Of a stretch of 64,000 nt of DNA, positions 19,393 through 28,791 are shown piece after piece. The notes under the pieces are model-generated. The model worked only from the letters and a program-made list of their open reading frames with translations, had not been told where the DNA came from and made no database searches. Position numbers and translations under genes: made by a program. The DNA comes from Bacteroidota bacterium (lineage in GTDB: Bacteria; Bacteroidota; Bacteroidia; Flavobacteriales_D; Sanyastnellaceae). The stretch lies in the NCBI GenBank assembly GCA_027624855.1, contig JAQBTQ010000004.1:57908-121907 (forward strand), written 5' to 3'. The first letter of the stretch is position 1; each line of letters begins with the position of its first letter.

Positions 19393-20055
19393 ATGGTTTT
19401 GACCGATGAAAGTAGGCGAAAAGTTGCGGAATTCCTTTTGCGAATTAAAGCAATTCAATTAAGTCCTAATGAGCCGTTTACATGGGCAAGTGGCAGAAAA
19501 TCCCCAATTTATTGCGATAACCGGAAGGTGTTAAGCCACCCTTCTGTGCGCACCTACATTCGACAGCTAGCTGTCGATGTTGTGGAAGAAAAATTCGGTA
19601 AAGTTGATGCCATTGCTGGCGTAGCGACGGGCGGTATCGCTTTGGGCGCGTTGGTTGCTCAAGAGTTGGGATTGCCTTTCATTTATGTCCGTTCTGAGCC
19701 CAAAGGTCATGGATTGGGGAATTCGATTGAGGGTGATTTATCGGTGCTCTCGAATGCAGTTGTCATCGAAGACTTGATTTCTACCGGTTCTAGCAGTTTG
19801 AAAGCAGTTGCTGCCTTGCGTGAAGCCGATGTGGAAGTCAAAGGAATGGTCGCCATCTTCACTTATGGATTCGAAGTTTCCAAATTGGCTTTTGAAGAAG
19901 CTCAATGCGTGTGGTATACGTTGACGGACTACCCCAATTTGCTTGAACAAGCTCTGGCTGAAGGGTATTTGACGGATGCTCAGCGTGATGTGCTAAGCAC
20001 ATGGAATGCAGATCCCAAGGGCTGGAGTGATGCTCAACTGGCAATGATCAAATGA
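19393..20055 (+). CDS. pyrE: Orotate phosphoribosyltransferase
   Basis: A 220-residue enzyme converting orotate and PRPP to OMP in pyrimidine synthesis. FTWASGRKSPIYCDNR is the orotate-site signature and VVIEDLISTGSSS is the PRPP loop. The start MVLTDESRRKVAEFLLRIKAI gives the normal N-terminal length. The ATG at 19393 interlocks with a possible NUDIX start on the other strand in the palindrome CATG. The stop overlaps the next start as ATGA, so the SRPBCC gene downstream is probably translationally coupled. Confidence 0.97.
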   Translation: MVLTDESRRKVAEFLLRIKAIQLSPNEPFTWASGRKSPIYCDNRKVLSHPSVRTYIRQLAVDVVEEKFGKVDAIAGVATGGIALGALVAQELGLPFIYVRSEPKGHGLGNSIEGDLSVLSNAVVIEDLISTGSSSLKAVAALREADVEVKGMVAIFTYGFEVSKLAFEEAQCVWYTLTDYPNLLEQALAEGYLTDAQRDVLSTWNADPKGWSDAQLAMIK

Positions 20056-20477
20056 GTATGACCCTCATTGAAAGCCCCTCGGTAACTGCAGGCGTATCCT
20101 CAGAAGAATTTTTTCACTGGATGATGGATTTGGCCCATCTTGGCCCGTTGATGCCTGAAGAATATGTTCAACAATTCAAGGGAGAAGGCGAAGCATGTAC
20201 ATTCAGCGTAAAGGGGGGCTTCTCGTTTAGCTTGCGAAGAATAGAAGCTGAACCTTTTCGTAAGATCATGTTGGAATCTCAGAAGCCTTCACCGATTCGA
20301 TTCAACATGGAAATCCGAATGGATGAAATCAATGAATCTTCTTGCAAGGTTCAGGTGTATTGCCATGCTGAGCTTAATCCGTTCATGAAAATGATGGTGG
20401 AGCAACCGTTGAACGGCATTTTTGCGGGCATCGTAAATGCGGTGGAGGAACAATTCCCTCAGGCTTCTGCTGGATGA
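20052..20477 (+). CDS. SRPBCC-fold protein
   Basis: A 141-residue cytoplasmic protein with the helix-grip layout of the SRPBCC/START-like superfamily: an N-terminal beta strand (TLIESPSVTAGVSSEEFF), a helix and loop, several strands, and a long C-terminal helix that caps the hydrophobic cavity (FMKMMVEQPLNGIFAGIVNAV). Such proteins bind small hydrophobic ligands or act as cofactor-free enzymes; the ligand here is unknown. It is coupled to pyrE by ATGA overlap, an arrangement I believe recurs in Bacteroidota, but no biochemical link is evident. Confidence 0.78.
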   Translation: MSMTLIESPSVTAGVSSEEFFHWMMDLAHLGPLMPEEYVQQFKGEGEACTFSVKGGFSFSLRRIEAEPFRKIMLESQKPSPIRFNMEIRMDEINESSCKVQVYCHAELNPFMKMMVEQPLNGIFAGIVNAVEEQFPQASAG

Positions 20478-20505
20478 ACCCCAAAAGGCTCCGCTCAATC
20501 CTTGA

Positions 20506-21303
20506 TTACTTGTTTAATGGATTCAGAAGCCAGTCCCAATTCAATTCATTTGAGTCCGAGACGACCACAGACTTGGACGGTTCATCCTCGCTTGGCTTCC
20601 AATCCAATACGAGGTTGCCATGTGCATCAACGGCTTCAATGCGCCCTAGTCCTTCCAAATTGTTGAATCGATAAGATTTCCATTTTCCCCGGGAAAGGAG
20701 GTTTTCATTAAACCGTCGCTCAATTACCTCTTGGGCGATGGGTTTCGCTAAGTTTTGTTCTATGCTCGTCGTCATTTGCTGGCGCAATTCAAGCAGTGAG
20801 ACCTCAGGTATGCCTTGATCTCTCAAGGAGGTGCGACCCAATTCATGATGGCGACTTGAATTCACATTGATTCCCAATCCGACGACAACGCCATCCCACC
20901 GGTTACCGCGCCAAGTGTTTTCGATTAGGATACCGGCACATTTTTCCCAGGTCCTATCAATGCTTGATTTGATTAATACATCGTTCGGCCATTTGATTCG
21001 AATCTCTCGATGTTCTGGCAAGAATTGCTGGATCATATCGAGTAGGTTAAGTGCCATGAGTTTATTAAAGACAATGGGATCGTGCGGTTGGTTATCGAGT
21101 TCCAGGGGCCACTTCATGGCTATGGAGTAGGCCAAGTCCTGTGCAGCGCGCTGATCCCAGCTATGGCTTCGCTGACCTCGGCCATTGATTTGATGATCTG
21201 TCGTGATGATAAACCCCGTATCGGGTTTTGCTATTTTCAGCCATTGAAGCCCCTCATCGTTGGTGCTACTGAGTTCATCAAAGTGTGCTGAAATAAACTT
21301 CAT
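20506..21303 (-). CDS. birA: Biotin--[acetyl-CoA-carboxylase] ligase
   Basis: A single-domain biotin protein ligase of 265 residues that attaches biotin to carboxyl carrier proteins. GRGQRSHSWDQ is the biotinyl-AMP loop, KWPNDVLI the catalytic-lysine segment, and VVGLGINVNS is also conserved. There is no N-terminal helix-turn-helix, so it is not a repressor. The start is the ATG at 21303 (MKFISAHFDELSSTND); the frame is open back to 21351 but the added 16 residues have no family match. It is convergent with the SRPBCC gene and divergent from rsfS. Confidence 0.95.
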   Translation of the reverse strand: MKFISAHFDELSSTNDEGLQWLKIAKPDTGFIITTDHQINGRGQRSHSWDQRAAQDLAYSIAMKWPLELDNQPHDPIVFNKLMALNLLDMIQQFLPEHREIRIKWPNDVLIKSSIDRTWEKCAGILIENTWRGNRWDGVVVGLGINVNSSRHHELGRTSLRDQGIPEVSLLELRQQMTTSIEQNLAKPIAQEVIERRFNENLLSRGKWKSYRFNNLEGLGRIEAVDAHGNLVLDWKPSEDEPSKSVVVSDSNELNWDWLLNPLNK

Positions 21304-21403
21304 GGCTTTGGTCAAAAGTAATGGTGAAAGTTGGCATGTTTTCGCAATCATTTGAAAGGCACTCCGAATGTTCCATTGTATCTTTCGAACGGATAATTAG
21401 TGA

Positions 21404-21775
21404 ATGAGTAGCCCTTCTATCTTACATCAAAGCCCATTGTTAAATGCTGTAATTGCAGGATTACAGGAAGTGAAGGGAAAGCACATCACCATATTGGATC
21501 TCAGAGAGGTTCCTCATGCAGTGGCCGGTTGGTTCGTTGTTGCGCACGGAACGAGTCGAACACAAGTGGAGGCTTTGGCCCACTCAGTGGAAAAATTGAC
21601 AGCAGAAATGGTGGATGAAAAACCTTGGGGCAAACAAGGGCTCAGAAACGGAGAGTGGGCAATTTTAGATTACAGTGACATCGTTGTCCATGTGTTTCAT
21701 GAAGAAGCGAGAGGGCGATATGCACTTGAAGAATTATGGGGTGATGCGAACATTGAGACCTTAGAAGAAGTTTGA
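21404..21775 (+). CDS. rsfS: Ribosomal silencing factor RsfS
   Basis: A 123-residue protein of the RsfS/YbeB/iojap family, which binds ribosomal protein uL14 and blocks subunit joining in starvation. Conserved segments are DLREVPHAVAGWFVVAHG, GLRNGEWAILDYSDIVVHVF and YALEELWGDA. It heads the plus-strand block rsfS-ftsH-DUF2007-cdsA-psd, whose genes overlap or nearly touch; the ftsH start lies eight bases after its stop. Confidence 0.96.
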   Translation: MSSPSILHQSPLLNAVIAGLQEVKGKHITILDLREVPHAVAGWFVVAHGTSRTQVEALAHSVEKLTAEMVDEKPWGKQGLRNGEWAILDYSDIVVHVFHEEARGRYALEELWGDANIETLEEV

Positions 21776-21783
21776 ATAATTCC

Positions 21784-23799
21784 ATGGAAGACCAATCAAG
21801 ACAACAAGAGAGCAACAAAGGCAGCGATAAGCCGTCCATGAATTTTTATTGGATTTATGCGATCATCGGTGTCGTGCTGTTGGGGATGTTGATGCTGAAC
21901 ACCAGCGAAGGGGGAAGAGAAATAGGATGGACGGAGTTCAAGGAAAAAGCGGAATCTGGACAAGTAGAAAAACTGGTCTTTGATGGTCAGCGTGCAAGCA
22001 TCTACCTCAAGAAAGAAGCGCGTGAGGACCAGGGCGGTGGCGATAATGAAAAGGGATTCCTCAAGTCTGTTTATCAAGGAGCCGATTATTGGTTGAATGT
22101 GCCACCCGGAGATGCATACTTCGATGATTTGAAGGTGCTTTCTGAAAGAGGAGATTTCAATTATGTCTCTGAGCCGGTGAACGAGTGGGGCCAGCAGATG
22201 CTCACTTACGTCATTTTTTTCGGCCTCATGATCGGAGTTTGGATTTTGATCATGCGAAGGTTGGGTGGAGGAGCTGGCGGCGGTGGTCAGATTTTTAATA
22301 TTGGCAAGTCAAAAGCCCAATTGTTCGAAAAAGGCAAGGGGACAGAAGTCAATTTTAACGATGTTGCTGGACTCGATGGTGCGAAAGAAGAATTAGAAGA
22401 AATTGTCGCTTTCCTGAAGGCTCCAGAAAAGTATACCAATCTCGGCGCTAAAATTCCGAAAGGGGCCTTGCTCGTTGGCCCTCCAGGAACAGGTAAAACA
22501 TTGCTTGCAAAAGCCGTTGCTGGAGAAGCACAAGTGCCATTCTTTTCACTCAGTGGTTCGGATTTCGTTGAAATGTTTGTTGGAGTAGGGGCTTCTCGCG
22601 TACGCGATTTATTCAAGCAAGCAAAGGAGAAATCACCCGCCATTGTATTCATAGATGAGATTGATGCCATTGGCCGAGCAAGGGGTAAAAATGCGAGTTT
22701 GGGATCCAATGATGAACGAGAAAACACGCTGAATCAGTTGCTGACGGAGATGGATGGTTTCGGAACCAACAGCGGTGTGATCATTTTGGCGGCGACGAAC
22801 CGCGCCGATATTTTGGACAAGGCCCTGATGCGGGCCGGAAGGTTCGACCGCCAGATTTATGTGGATATGCCGGATCTGACTGAGCGCAAAGCAATTTTTG
22901 AGGTTCATCTCCGTCCCATCAAAATTGACGATTCCATCGATGTAGATTTCTTGTCCCGTCAAACTCCCGGATTTAGTGGTGCAGACATCGCAAACGTTTG
23001 CAATGAGGCAGCCCTCTTCGCGGCTCGTAAGGGACGGGAAAAAGTGACGCATCAAGACTTTTTAGATGCTGTAGACCGAATTATTGGTGGATTGGAAAAA
23101 CGCACCAAAATCATTTCGGACGAAGAGAAGCGGACCATCGCCTTTCACGAAGCAGGACACGCGGTCGTGAGTTGGTTGGTAGAATTCGCATCGCCGTTGG
23201 TCAAAGTGAGCATTGTTCCTCGAGGCCAATCGCTTGGAGCTGCCTGGTATTTGCCAGAGGAAAGGCAGATTACCACGACCGAACAAATGCTGGATGAAAT
23301 GTGCGCTGCATTAGGTGGTCGGGCTGCTGAAGATTTGGTGTTTAAGAAGATCTCCACTGGCGCTCTAAGCGATTTGGAAAAGGTGACAAAACAGGCTTAT
23401 GCCATGGTGTCAATTTATGGGCTCAACGAACGCATTGGAAATCGAAGCTATTATGATAGCCGAGGGGATCAAATGTTCACGAAGCCCTACTCTGAAGAAA
23501 CTTCGAAAATCATCGATGAAGAGGTCGGGAAAATCATTGATGGAGCTTACCACCGTGCCAAAGAGATTTTGCACTCCAATTTCGATAAACTCAGTGCTCT
23601 GGCGGACTCTCTTCTTCTCAATGAGGTGATTTTTAGGGAAGATGTAGAACGCATTTTGGGTGCTCGGCCTTTTGAGAAAAAGGAATCTGCTGTCAATGCC
23701 ATTCCGACGGAAAAGGACGCTACGAAAGAAATCGAGGAGTCTGCGGACGCCAGAAATACCGAACGGGCAGGTGAGTCCGATGAAGAACCAAACGAATGA
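21784..23799 (+). CDS. ftsH: ATP-dependent zinc metalloprotease FtsH
   Basis: A 671-residue membrane-bound AAA+ protease degrading misfolded and regulatory membrane proteins. Two N-terminal membrane helices flank a periplasmic domain (about residues 19-37 and 135-155), then the AAA module with Walker A GPPGTGKT (232-239) and Walker [13 protein letters not shown], then the M41 protease with zinc motif HEAGH (455-459). The tail is acidic and low in complexity. The ATG at 21784 is preferred over an in-frame TTG at 21772 that overlaps the rsfS stop. The downstream gene overlaps by four bases. Confidence 0.98.
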   Translation: MEDQSRQQESNKGSDKPSMNFYWIYAIIGVVLLGMLMLNTSEGGREIGWTEFKEKAESGQVEKLVFDGQRASIYLKKEAREDQGGGDNEKGFLKSVYQGADYWLNVPPGDAYFDDLKVLSERGDFNYVSEPVNEWGQQMLTYVIFFGLMIGVWILIMRRLGGGAGGGGQIFNIGKSKAQLFEKGKGTEVNFNDVAGLDGAKEELEEIVAFLKAPEKYTNLGAKIPKGALLVGPPGTGKTLLAKAVAGEAQVPFFSLSGSDFVEMFVGVGASRVRDLFKQAKEKSPAIVFIDEIDAIGRARGKNASLGSNDERENTLNQLLTEMDGFGTNSGVIILAATNRADILDKALMRAGRFDRQIYVDMPDLTERKAIFEVHLRPIKIDDSIDVDFLSRQTPGFSGADIANVCNEAALFAARKGREKVTHQDFLDAVDRIIGGLEKRTKIISDEEKRTIAFHEAGHAVVSWLVEFASPLVKVSIVPRGQSLGAAWYLPEERQITTTEQMLDEMCAALGGRAAEDLVFKKISTGALSDLEKVTKQAYAMVSIYGLNERIGNRSYYDSRGDQMFTKPYSEETSKIIDEEVGKIIDGAYHRAKEILHSNFDKLSALADSLLLNEVIFREDVERILGARPFEKKESAVNAIPTEKDATKEIEESADARNTERAGESDEEPNE

Positions 23800-24014
23800 A
23801 CGGCTGGGAACCAGTTTATTCCGACGGTTTTGCTCCGGCTGTTGAGTTGAGGAGGGTTGTACTCGAAAATTATGCTATCCCCGCCATCATTCTCAACAAA
23901 AAGGATAGCAGTTATCATTTTGGAATGATTGAATTGTACGTTCCGTCAGAGAGTGCCACACGAGCTCGACTCATTCTTGATGAGCAATATGGATTCAACT
24001 TTTCCCTCAATTGA
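23796..24014 (+). CDS. DUF2007 small protein
   Basis: A 72-residue protein of the DUF2007 (putative signal transducing protein) family: GWEPVYSDGFAPAVELRRVV, then NYAIPAIILNKKDSSY, ending with LYVPSESATRARLIL. The small ferredoxin-like alpha/beta fold is common beside ftsH and cdsA in Bacteroidota. Its function is unknown; the fold suggests ligand or protein binding. It overlaps ftsH by four bases (ATGA) and cdsA by one base (TGATG), so translation of the three is coupled. Confidence 0.88.
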   Translation: MNGWEPVYSDGFAPAVELRRVVLENYAIPAIILNKKDSSYHFGMIELYVPSESATRARLILDEQYGFNFSLN

Positions 24015-24664
24015 TGCGAGAAACGATGATTCGGTCGGCGACAGGGCTGGTGTTTGGCCTCGTAGTCATCGGTAGCATTGTGGGAGGTCCATGGTTTAAT
24101 GCGTTCCTATGGATCTGCGTTGGGTTGTTGGCGGTAAGGGAATTCGCCAAGGGATTGAAGAAAGCATCACCGGCCAAGGTTTGGGGTTTTGCTGCGTTTA
24201 TGGGGTTGTGGTTGAGTTTGATTATCGGAATTCCTTGGCAGTCCTCGGGTGGCTATGAGCCCTCAGTTTTGTTGAGCTTGATTTTTATGATTTGGGTGAA
24301 TGATTCCGGTGCTTATTTTGTGGGAAAACCGCTGGGTCGAAACAAATTAGCGCCTCGGATTTCTCCCGGAAAATCATGGGAAGGTTTTGCTGGCGGGGCG
24401 GTTTTTTCGGTCCTATTGGCTGGATGGCTTTGGGGTTGGGCTTATGCTTGGATTGGTGTTTTGACAGCGATTTCTGCCACAGCGGGTGACCTTATTGAAA
24501 GTGCATGGAAACGACGCAATGGATTGAAAGATTCGGGTGTGCTGTTGCCGGGCCATGGGGGAATACTCGATCGATTTGATGGCTTTATGATCACGGCTCC
24601 GATTTACTTCATCCTGCTATCTTTGCTGCCTTTAGAAACATCCTTGAAAGCACTGCTGCCATGA
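24014..24664 (+). CDS. cdsA: Phosphatidate cytidylyltransferase
   Basis: A 216-residue membrane enzyme making CDP-diacylglycerol from phosphatidate and CTP. The family signature is complete near the C-terminus: SAWKRRNGLKDSG followed by LLPGHGGILDRFD. About six membrane helices are visible, fewer than the usual eight; the protein is 50-60 residues shorter than typical CdsA and lacks N-terminal helices. The ATG at 24014 overlaps the DUF2007 stop by one base. It supplies the phospholipid route together with the adjacent psd, to which it is joined by an ATGA overlap. Confidence 0.93.
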   Translation: MRETMIRSATGLVFGLVVIGSIVGGPWFNAFLWICVGLLAVREFAKGLKKASPAKVWGFAAFMGLWLSLIIGIPWQSSGGYEPSVLLSLIFMIWVNDSGAYFVGKPLGRNKLAPRISPGKSWEGFAGGAVFSVLLAGWLWGWAYAWIGVLTAISATAGDLIESAWKRRNGLKDSGVLLPGHGGILDRFDGFMITAPIYFILLSLLPLETSLKALLP

Positions 24665-25317
24665 CATTTCACCGGGAAGGAACTGCGACACTTTTGTTGG
24701 TTTTGGCATTGGGTTTGGGCTTGAACGGAGCCCTTTATTTTTGGACGCCTACCTGGGTTTTTTCTCTTGGTTTGTTGGCGCATGTCGTTCTGGTTGGTTT
24801 GATTGTGAATTTTTTCCGAATGCCCAACAGGAAGATGCCTCTCATTGAAGCACATGAAATTTTATGTCCAAGTGATGGAAAAGTAGTGGTGATTGAAAAG
24901 GTGCACGAACCAGAGTGGTTTCAGGACGAAAGAATTCAAATAAGCGTCTTCATGAGTCCATTGAATGTGCATGCGCAATGGGCGCCCATGACTGGAAAAG
25001 TCTTGGCTGCGAAGTATCATCCTGGAAAGTATTTAGTGGCCTGGCATCCGAAAAGCAGTACTGAAAATGAACGGACGACACACGTGATTGAAGGATCAAA
25101 AGGTACGGTCATGTTCCGTCAAATCGCAGGTGCAGTGGCTCGGCGTATATGCTGGTACATAAAGGATGGTGATGATGTGAATGCTGGCGATGAAGTGGGG
25201 TTCATCAAATTTGGATCGAGGATCGATGTATTCCTTCCTTTGGACAGTGAGGTTTGCGTTGAGTTGAATCAGAAAGTCACAGGACGCCAGACCGTTTTGG
25301 CACGATTGCCGAAATAA
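24661..25317 (+). CDS. psd: Phosphatidylserine decarboxylase, short type
   Basis: A 218-residue proenzyme that makes phosphatidylethanolamine from phosphatidylserine. The self-cleavage site is Gly-Ser in IKFGSRIDVFLP, where the serine becomes the pyruvoyl group; the upstream SPLNVHAQWAP and GARRICWYI-like segments are typical of the short Psd class. Two N-terminal membrane helices (about residues 8-25 and 31-52) anchor it. It is the last gene of the rsfS-ftsH-DUF2007-cdsA-psd run; no phosphatidylserine synthase is in the window. Confidence 0.95.
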   Translation: MTFHREGTATLLLVLALGLGLNGALYFWTPTWVFSLGLLAHVVLVGLIVNFFRMPNRKMPLIEAHEILCPSDGKVVVIEKVHEPEWFQDERIQISVFMSPLNVHAQWAPMTGKVLAAKYHPGKYLVAWHPKSSTENERTTHVIEGSKGTVMFRQIAGAVARRICWYIKDGDDVNAGDEVGFIKFGSRIDVFLPLDSEVCVELNQKVTGRQTVLARLPK

Positions 25318-25403
25318 GGATCCAAAAATTGAATAAGTATCAGCGGTAGAATTGGAATTTTTCAGTTCTATGAGGTACTTTTTGACCCTAAAACCAAAAC
25401 CAT

Positions 25404-27326
25404 ATGAAGCATTTTACTCTAATCGTGATGTTATGGGGAGTGTTCGCCCTAGGTGGACTGGCCCAGTCAATTCAGTCTCCAGGCCAAAACCTGTTGGAAG
25501 ATGTTCCTCAATTAGCACCTGCAATGCGAGTGGCGGCTCCAATGCCAACGCATGCCATAGCGGACTTCAGCGAACGACCTCAACAACCTTTGCAAGGTCA
25601 ATCGGATTCTGACATTGAACACATTCAAAACCGTGATTTGATCATTCAGCGCCAAGTCATTGGGTATACGCAGTACGATTTACAGTCCAATGCTGCGATC
25701 GATGATCGCATGGCTGGAGGTGGCGATGCGGTTTCAGCGGCATGGACGATGAGTTTGGAATTAACGCCTTTCAGTGATCGTGGAACAGGGTACAATTTTT
25801 ATGATGGAACAGCATGGGGTGAAATCGCTTATGAACGAATTGAGTCTGTGCGCATCGGATGGCCTTCTATCGTGCACACTGGAAGTGGGCGAGAAGTGGT
25901 TGTCAGCCACCCTGGTATTGATACCCCCTTGCACATGGCTTGGAGGGATGCTGGCACTGGAGCATGGAGCGAGGCTTCTGTTCCCAGTGACATCGAAGTT
26001 GGAAAACTATGGCCTCGAATGGCTGCTGGTGGAGAGGATGGCAATTCGCTGCACGTGATTTGTATCACCACTCCCACAGCAAATGGCGGATTGGTGCACA
26101 ACGGTCAGGATGGATGCATGTTGTACTACCGGTCACAAGACGGTGGTGATACGTGGGACGTCACAGACCATACATTCGCTGAATTAGACAGCAGCAATTT
26201 TGCCAATTTCAGTGGCGACACCTATGCAATTCACGCCAGAGGAAACACGGTAGCTTTTGCGGTTTTCAATGACTTCAGTGATTCGTTTGTCATGATTTCT
26301 CAAGACAACGGAGAAACTTGGACAAAGGAGCTGCTCATCGACTTCCCTGTCGATTTGTATGTTGCGGACATGGGTTTGCCAGAGGGAGAAGAATATGCGG
26401 AAGATTACAATGATGATGGATTGTTCCAAGAGTACTTCAACACGGATGGTGCTGGGGATGTCCATGTCGACACGTATGGTCAGGTACACGTATCCTATGG
26501 AAGCATGTATTACATGGATGCCGACACCCTAGACGGTACGACGAGTTATTTCCCTGGAACCAATGGCCTTGCTTACTGGAACGAATCCATGGGCCCCGAC
26601 AGTGCACAAATCATTGGTTACTCATACGACTATGATGAAAGTGGCACATTGGATTTTGATGAAATCGCCGCCTACTACGTTGGTTGTGCAGGCTTTCCTA
26701 GCATTGGGTCTGACGCCGCGGGGAACTTGTACGTGACGTATTCAGCGATCATGGAGAATTTCTCGACTGGAGCCCAGAATTATCGCCATCAGTTTTTGGT
26801 CAATTCTTCAGACGGCGGAATGACTTGGAATGCAGATGAAGCATGTGACTTGACGCCTGACGAAGATTTTGACGGGTACGAAGCGGTATTTGGTTCCATT
26901 GCACCGGATGTGGTCAATGGACAACTTGAAATCATCTATCAACGTGATTTTGAGCCTGGCCTCCACGTGCGTGGGGATGAAGACCCGGCCGACATCAATG
27001 ACATTGTCCATCTTCGAATCCCGGCAGATGATTTAGGCGATTGTGCGACGTTGGAGTACGAGGACTGGGTCGGCATTGCTGAGCCCATTGACATGAATGA
27101 CATCATGTTGTATCCCAACCCAGCAGATGACCAAGTCGAATTGGTTATCAACCGTCCTGGAGCGCATCAAATCGATGTGGTAAGCCTCACAGGTCAGCAC
27201 GTTCTGTCTATGCAGACATCTGCGTTGGTTGAGCGGATTGAAACGGGTCATTGGTCACCTGGAATCTATTTGGTGAATATCGCTCAAGGCGACCATCACG
27301 TGGTGGTGCGTTTGGCGGTACAATGA
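25404..27326 (+). CDS. Secreted BNR/sialidase-like repeat protein with T9SS type A sorting domain
   Basis: A 640-residue exported protein. The signal peptide ends near residue 20 (LGGLAQS). Asp-box (BNR) repeats SQDGGDTWD, SQDNGETWT and SSDGGMTWN indicate a beta-propeller. The C-terminal 75 residues (from MLYPNPADDQVELVI to the final VVVRLAVQ) form a type A T9SS sorting domain, so it crosses the outer membrane and is probably anchored to the surface or released. A loop with DYDESGTLDFDE fits an EF-hand calcium site. Catalytic sialidase residues are not evident; a structural or binding role is as likely. A hairpin terminator follows. Confidence 0.88.
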   Translation: MKHFTLIVMLWGVFALGGLAQSIQSPGQNLLEDVPQLAPAMRVAAPMPTHAIADFSERPQQPLQGQSDSDIEHIQNRDLIIQRQVIGYTQYDLQSNAAIDDRMAGGGDAVSAAWTMSLELTPFSDRGTGYNFYDGTAWGEIAYERIESVRIGWPSIVHTGSGREVVVSHPGIDTPLHMAWRDAGTGAWSEASVPSDIEVGKLWPRMAAGGEDGNSLHVICITTPTANGGLVHNGQDGCMLYYRSQDGGDTWDVTDHTFAELDSSNFANFSGDTYAIHARGNTVAFAVFNDFSDSFVMISQDNGETWTKELLIDFPVDLYVADMGLPEGEEYAEDYNDDGLFQEYFNTDGAGDVHVDTYGQVHVSYGSMYYMDADTLDGTTSYFPGTNGLAYWNESMGPDSAQIIGYSYDYDESGTLDFDEIAAYYVGCAGFPSIGSDAAGNLYVTYSAIMENFSTGAQNYRHQFLVNSSDGGMTWNADEACDLTPDEDFDGYEAVFGSIAPDVVNGQLEIIYQRDFEPGLHVRGDEDPADINDIVHLRIPADDLGDCATLEYEDWVGIAEPIDMNDIMLYPNPADDQVELVINRPGAHQIDVVSLTGQHVLSMQTSALVERIETGHWSPGIYLVNIAQGDHHVVVRLAVQ

Positions 27327-27370
27327 TGTCTATTAATTGAAAGGATTGAGGAAAACTTCCTCCTGAATAG

Positions 27371-27402
27371 AGCCCTTCGAGTCTTCACTCGGGGGGCTTT
27401 TT
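27371..27402 (+). terminator. Intrinsic terminator after the T9SS cargo gene
   Basis: A 12-pair stem (AGCCCTTCGAGT with ACTCGGGGGGCT, two G-U pairs) and loop CTTC are followed by five T residues. It lies about 45 bases after the stop codon. Confidence 0.8.
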
Positions 27403-27423
27403 AGTTGATGTAGCACCAGGAGA

Positions 27424-27453
27424 TTGTCTCTTTCTTTTGTCGCAGTAATTTCG
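27424..27453 (+). promoter_or_regulatory. Candidate promoter of cinA
   Basis: TTG (27424-27426), 19 bases, then TAATTTCG (27446-27453), one base off TAnnTTTG. Transcription would start within a few bases of the cinA ATG at 27458, another short or absent leader. Confidence 0.4.
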
Positions 27454-27457
27454 CGGC

Positions 27458-28729
27458 ATGCTCGCTGAAGTTATTACCATAGGTGATGAGTTGTTATTGG
27501 GTCAAACGATTGACACGAATTCTGCCTGGATGGGAGCGGAATTGACCAAACACGGCATTGCATTGCATCGCATTACATCTATATCTGATGCGCCAGCAGA
27601 AATAACGGCGGCACTAGAAGAGGCGATGAGCCGGGTTGATTTGGTGCTAGTTACGGGAGGACTTGGGCCAACGCGCGATGATTTGACGAAAGAAACCCTT
27701 GCTTCATTTTTTGGGATGCCATTGGTAATGAATGAGCAAGTCCTGAATCAAATCACGCACTGGTTTGAAAATCGAGGGATGGAAATGTTGCCTGTTAATC
27801 GAGACCAGGCGATGTTGCCGGAGGGTTGTGAGATCCTTCCAAATCTCAGAGGAACTGCCATGGGTATGTGGTTTCAGAAAGGAGATGAGGTTTCGCCAAA
27901 AGTGGTTGTGAGTCTTCCTGGCGTGCCATATGAAATGAAAGGTCTGATGGAAGAAGAGGTGCTGCCGCGAGTACAAAAAATCTGGAAACTTCCGAAGCGT
28001 TATCATCGGACGGTTTTGACCCAAGGCATAGGTGAGAGTTTCTTGAGTGCGTTGATTGAGGATTGGGAGGATGGATTGGAAGAAAGAGGTATTCACATCG
28101 CTTATTTACCAGCGCCAGGTCAGGTGCGCGTTAGGTTTAGTGCTGTAGATGATCTGGAGGATGCAGCTGTTCGGCGGGTTGAAGAGGCATTGGAAGAATT
28201 TCTAGAATTGGCCGGGCAACACGTGGTAGCGCTTGACGAAATGAGCCTACCTGAAGCTGTTGTGCAATCATTGGTGGAAAACAATTGCACCATCGCAACG
28301 GCCGAATCATGCACTGGAGGAAGCATTGCGGCGAGTATTACGGCTGTTCCGGGATCCAGTGCTGTATTTCAAGGTTCAATTGTAGCGTATGCCAATGCGG
28401 TTAAGCAACAGATGCTCGGAGTTGCTGCCAAGGATTTAGAAGTTCATGGAGCGGTAAGCGAGCCGGTGGTGATGCAAATGGCCAAGGGAGTCCGTGAAAA
28501 ACTAGGCACGACTTATGGTCTCGCAACCTCAGGAATTGCTGGACCGAGTGGCGGAACAGCACTTAAACCTGTTGGTACCATTTGGGTGGGATTGGCGGGA
28601 CCAAAAGGCGTTGTTGCCCGAAAATTCCAGCTTGGTGATCATCGCGGAAGAAATGTATCAAAAACGGTCTTGTTGGCATTGGCTTGGATACTAGAGGACC
28701 TGAAGCAAAAAGATTCGCAGAGAAGTTGA
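27458..28729 (+). CDS. cinA: CinA family protein (competence/damage-inducible, NMN deamidase type)
   Basis: A 423-residue two-domain protein. The N-terminal molybdopterin-binding-like domain (residues 1-170) has TIGDELLLGQTIDTN and VTGGLGPTRDD, the COG1058 pyrophosphatase. The C-terminal CinA domain (about 260-420) has ATAESCTGGSIAA, the serine amidohydrolase site for nicotinamide mononucleotide deamidation. It therefore probably recycles pyridine nucleotides. Whether it also takes part in transformation is unknown. It follows a terminator and has its own promoter. Confidence 0.95.
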   Translation: MLAEVITIGDELLLGQTIDTNSAWMGAELTKHGIALHRITSISDAPAEITAALEEAMSRVDLVLVTGGLGPTRDDLTKETLASFFGMPLVMNEQVLNQITHWFENRGMEMLPVNRDQAMLPEGCEILPNLRGTAMGMWFQKGDEVSPKVVVSLPGVPYEMKGLMEEEVLPRVQKIWKLPKRYHRTVLTQGIGESFLSALIEDWEDGLEERGIHIAYLPAPGQVRVRFSAVDDLEDAAVRRVEEALEEFLELAGQHVVALDEMSLPEAVVQSLVENNCTIATAESCTGGSIAASITAVPGSSAVFQGSIVAYANAVKQQMLGVAAKDLEVHGAVSEPVVMQMAKGVREKLGTTYGLATSGIAGPSGGTALKPVGTIWVGLAGPKGVVARKFQLGDHRGRNVSKTVLLALAWILEDLKQKDSQRS

Positions 28730-28738
28730 TGTGGGTAG

Positions 28739-28769
28739 TTGGAAACGAGTGATTTCTTTCGTTTCTTTG
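28739..28769 (+). promoter_or_regulatory. Candidate promoter of rpmB
   Basis: TTG (28739-28741), 20 bases, then TTTCTTTG (28762-28769), one base off TAnnTTTG. It lies 22 bases before the rpmB ATG. Confidence 0.4.
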
Positions 28770-28791
28770 CCGTCCGAAAAAAAGCAAAGCT

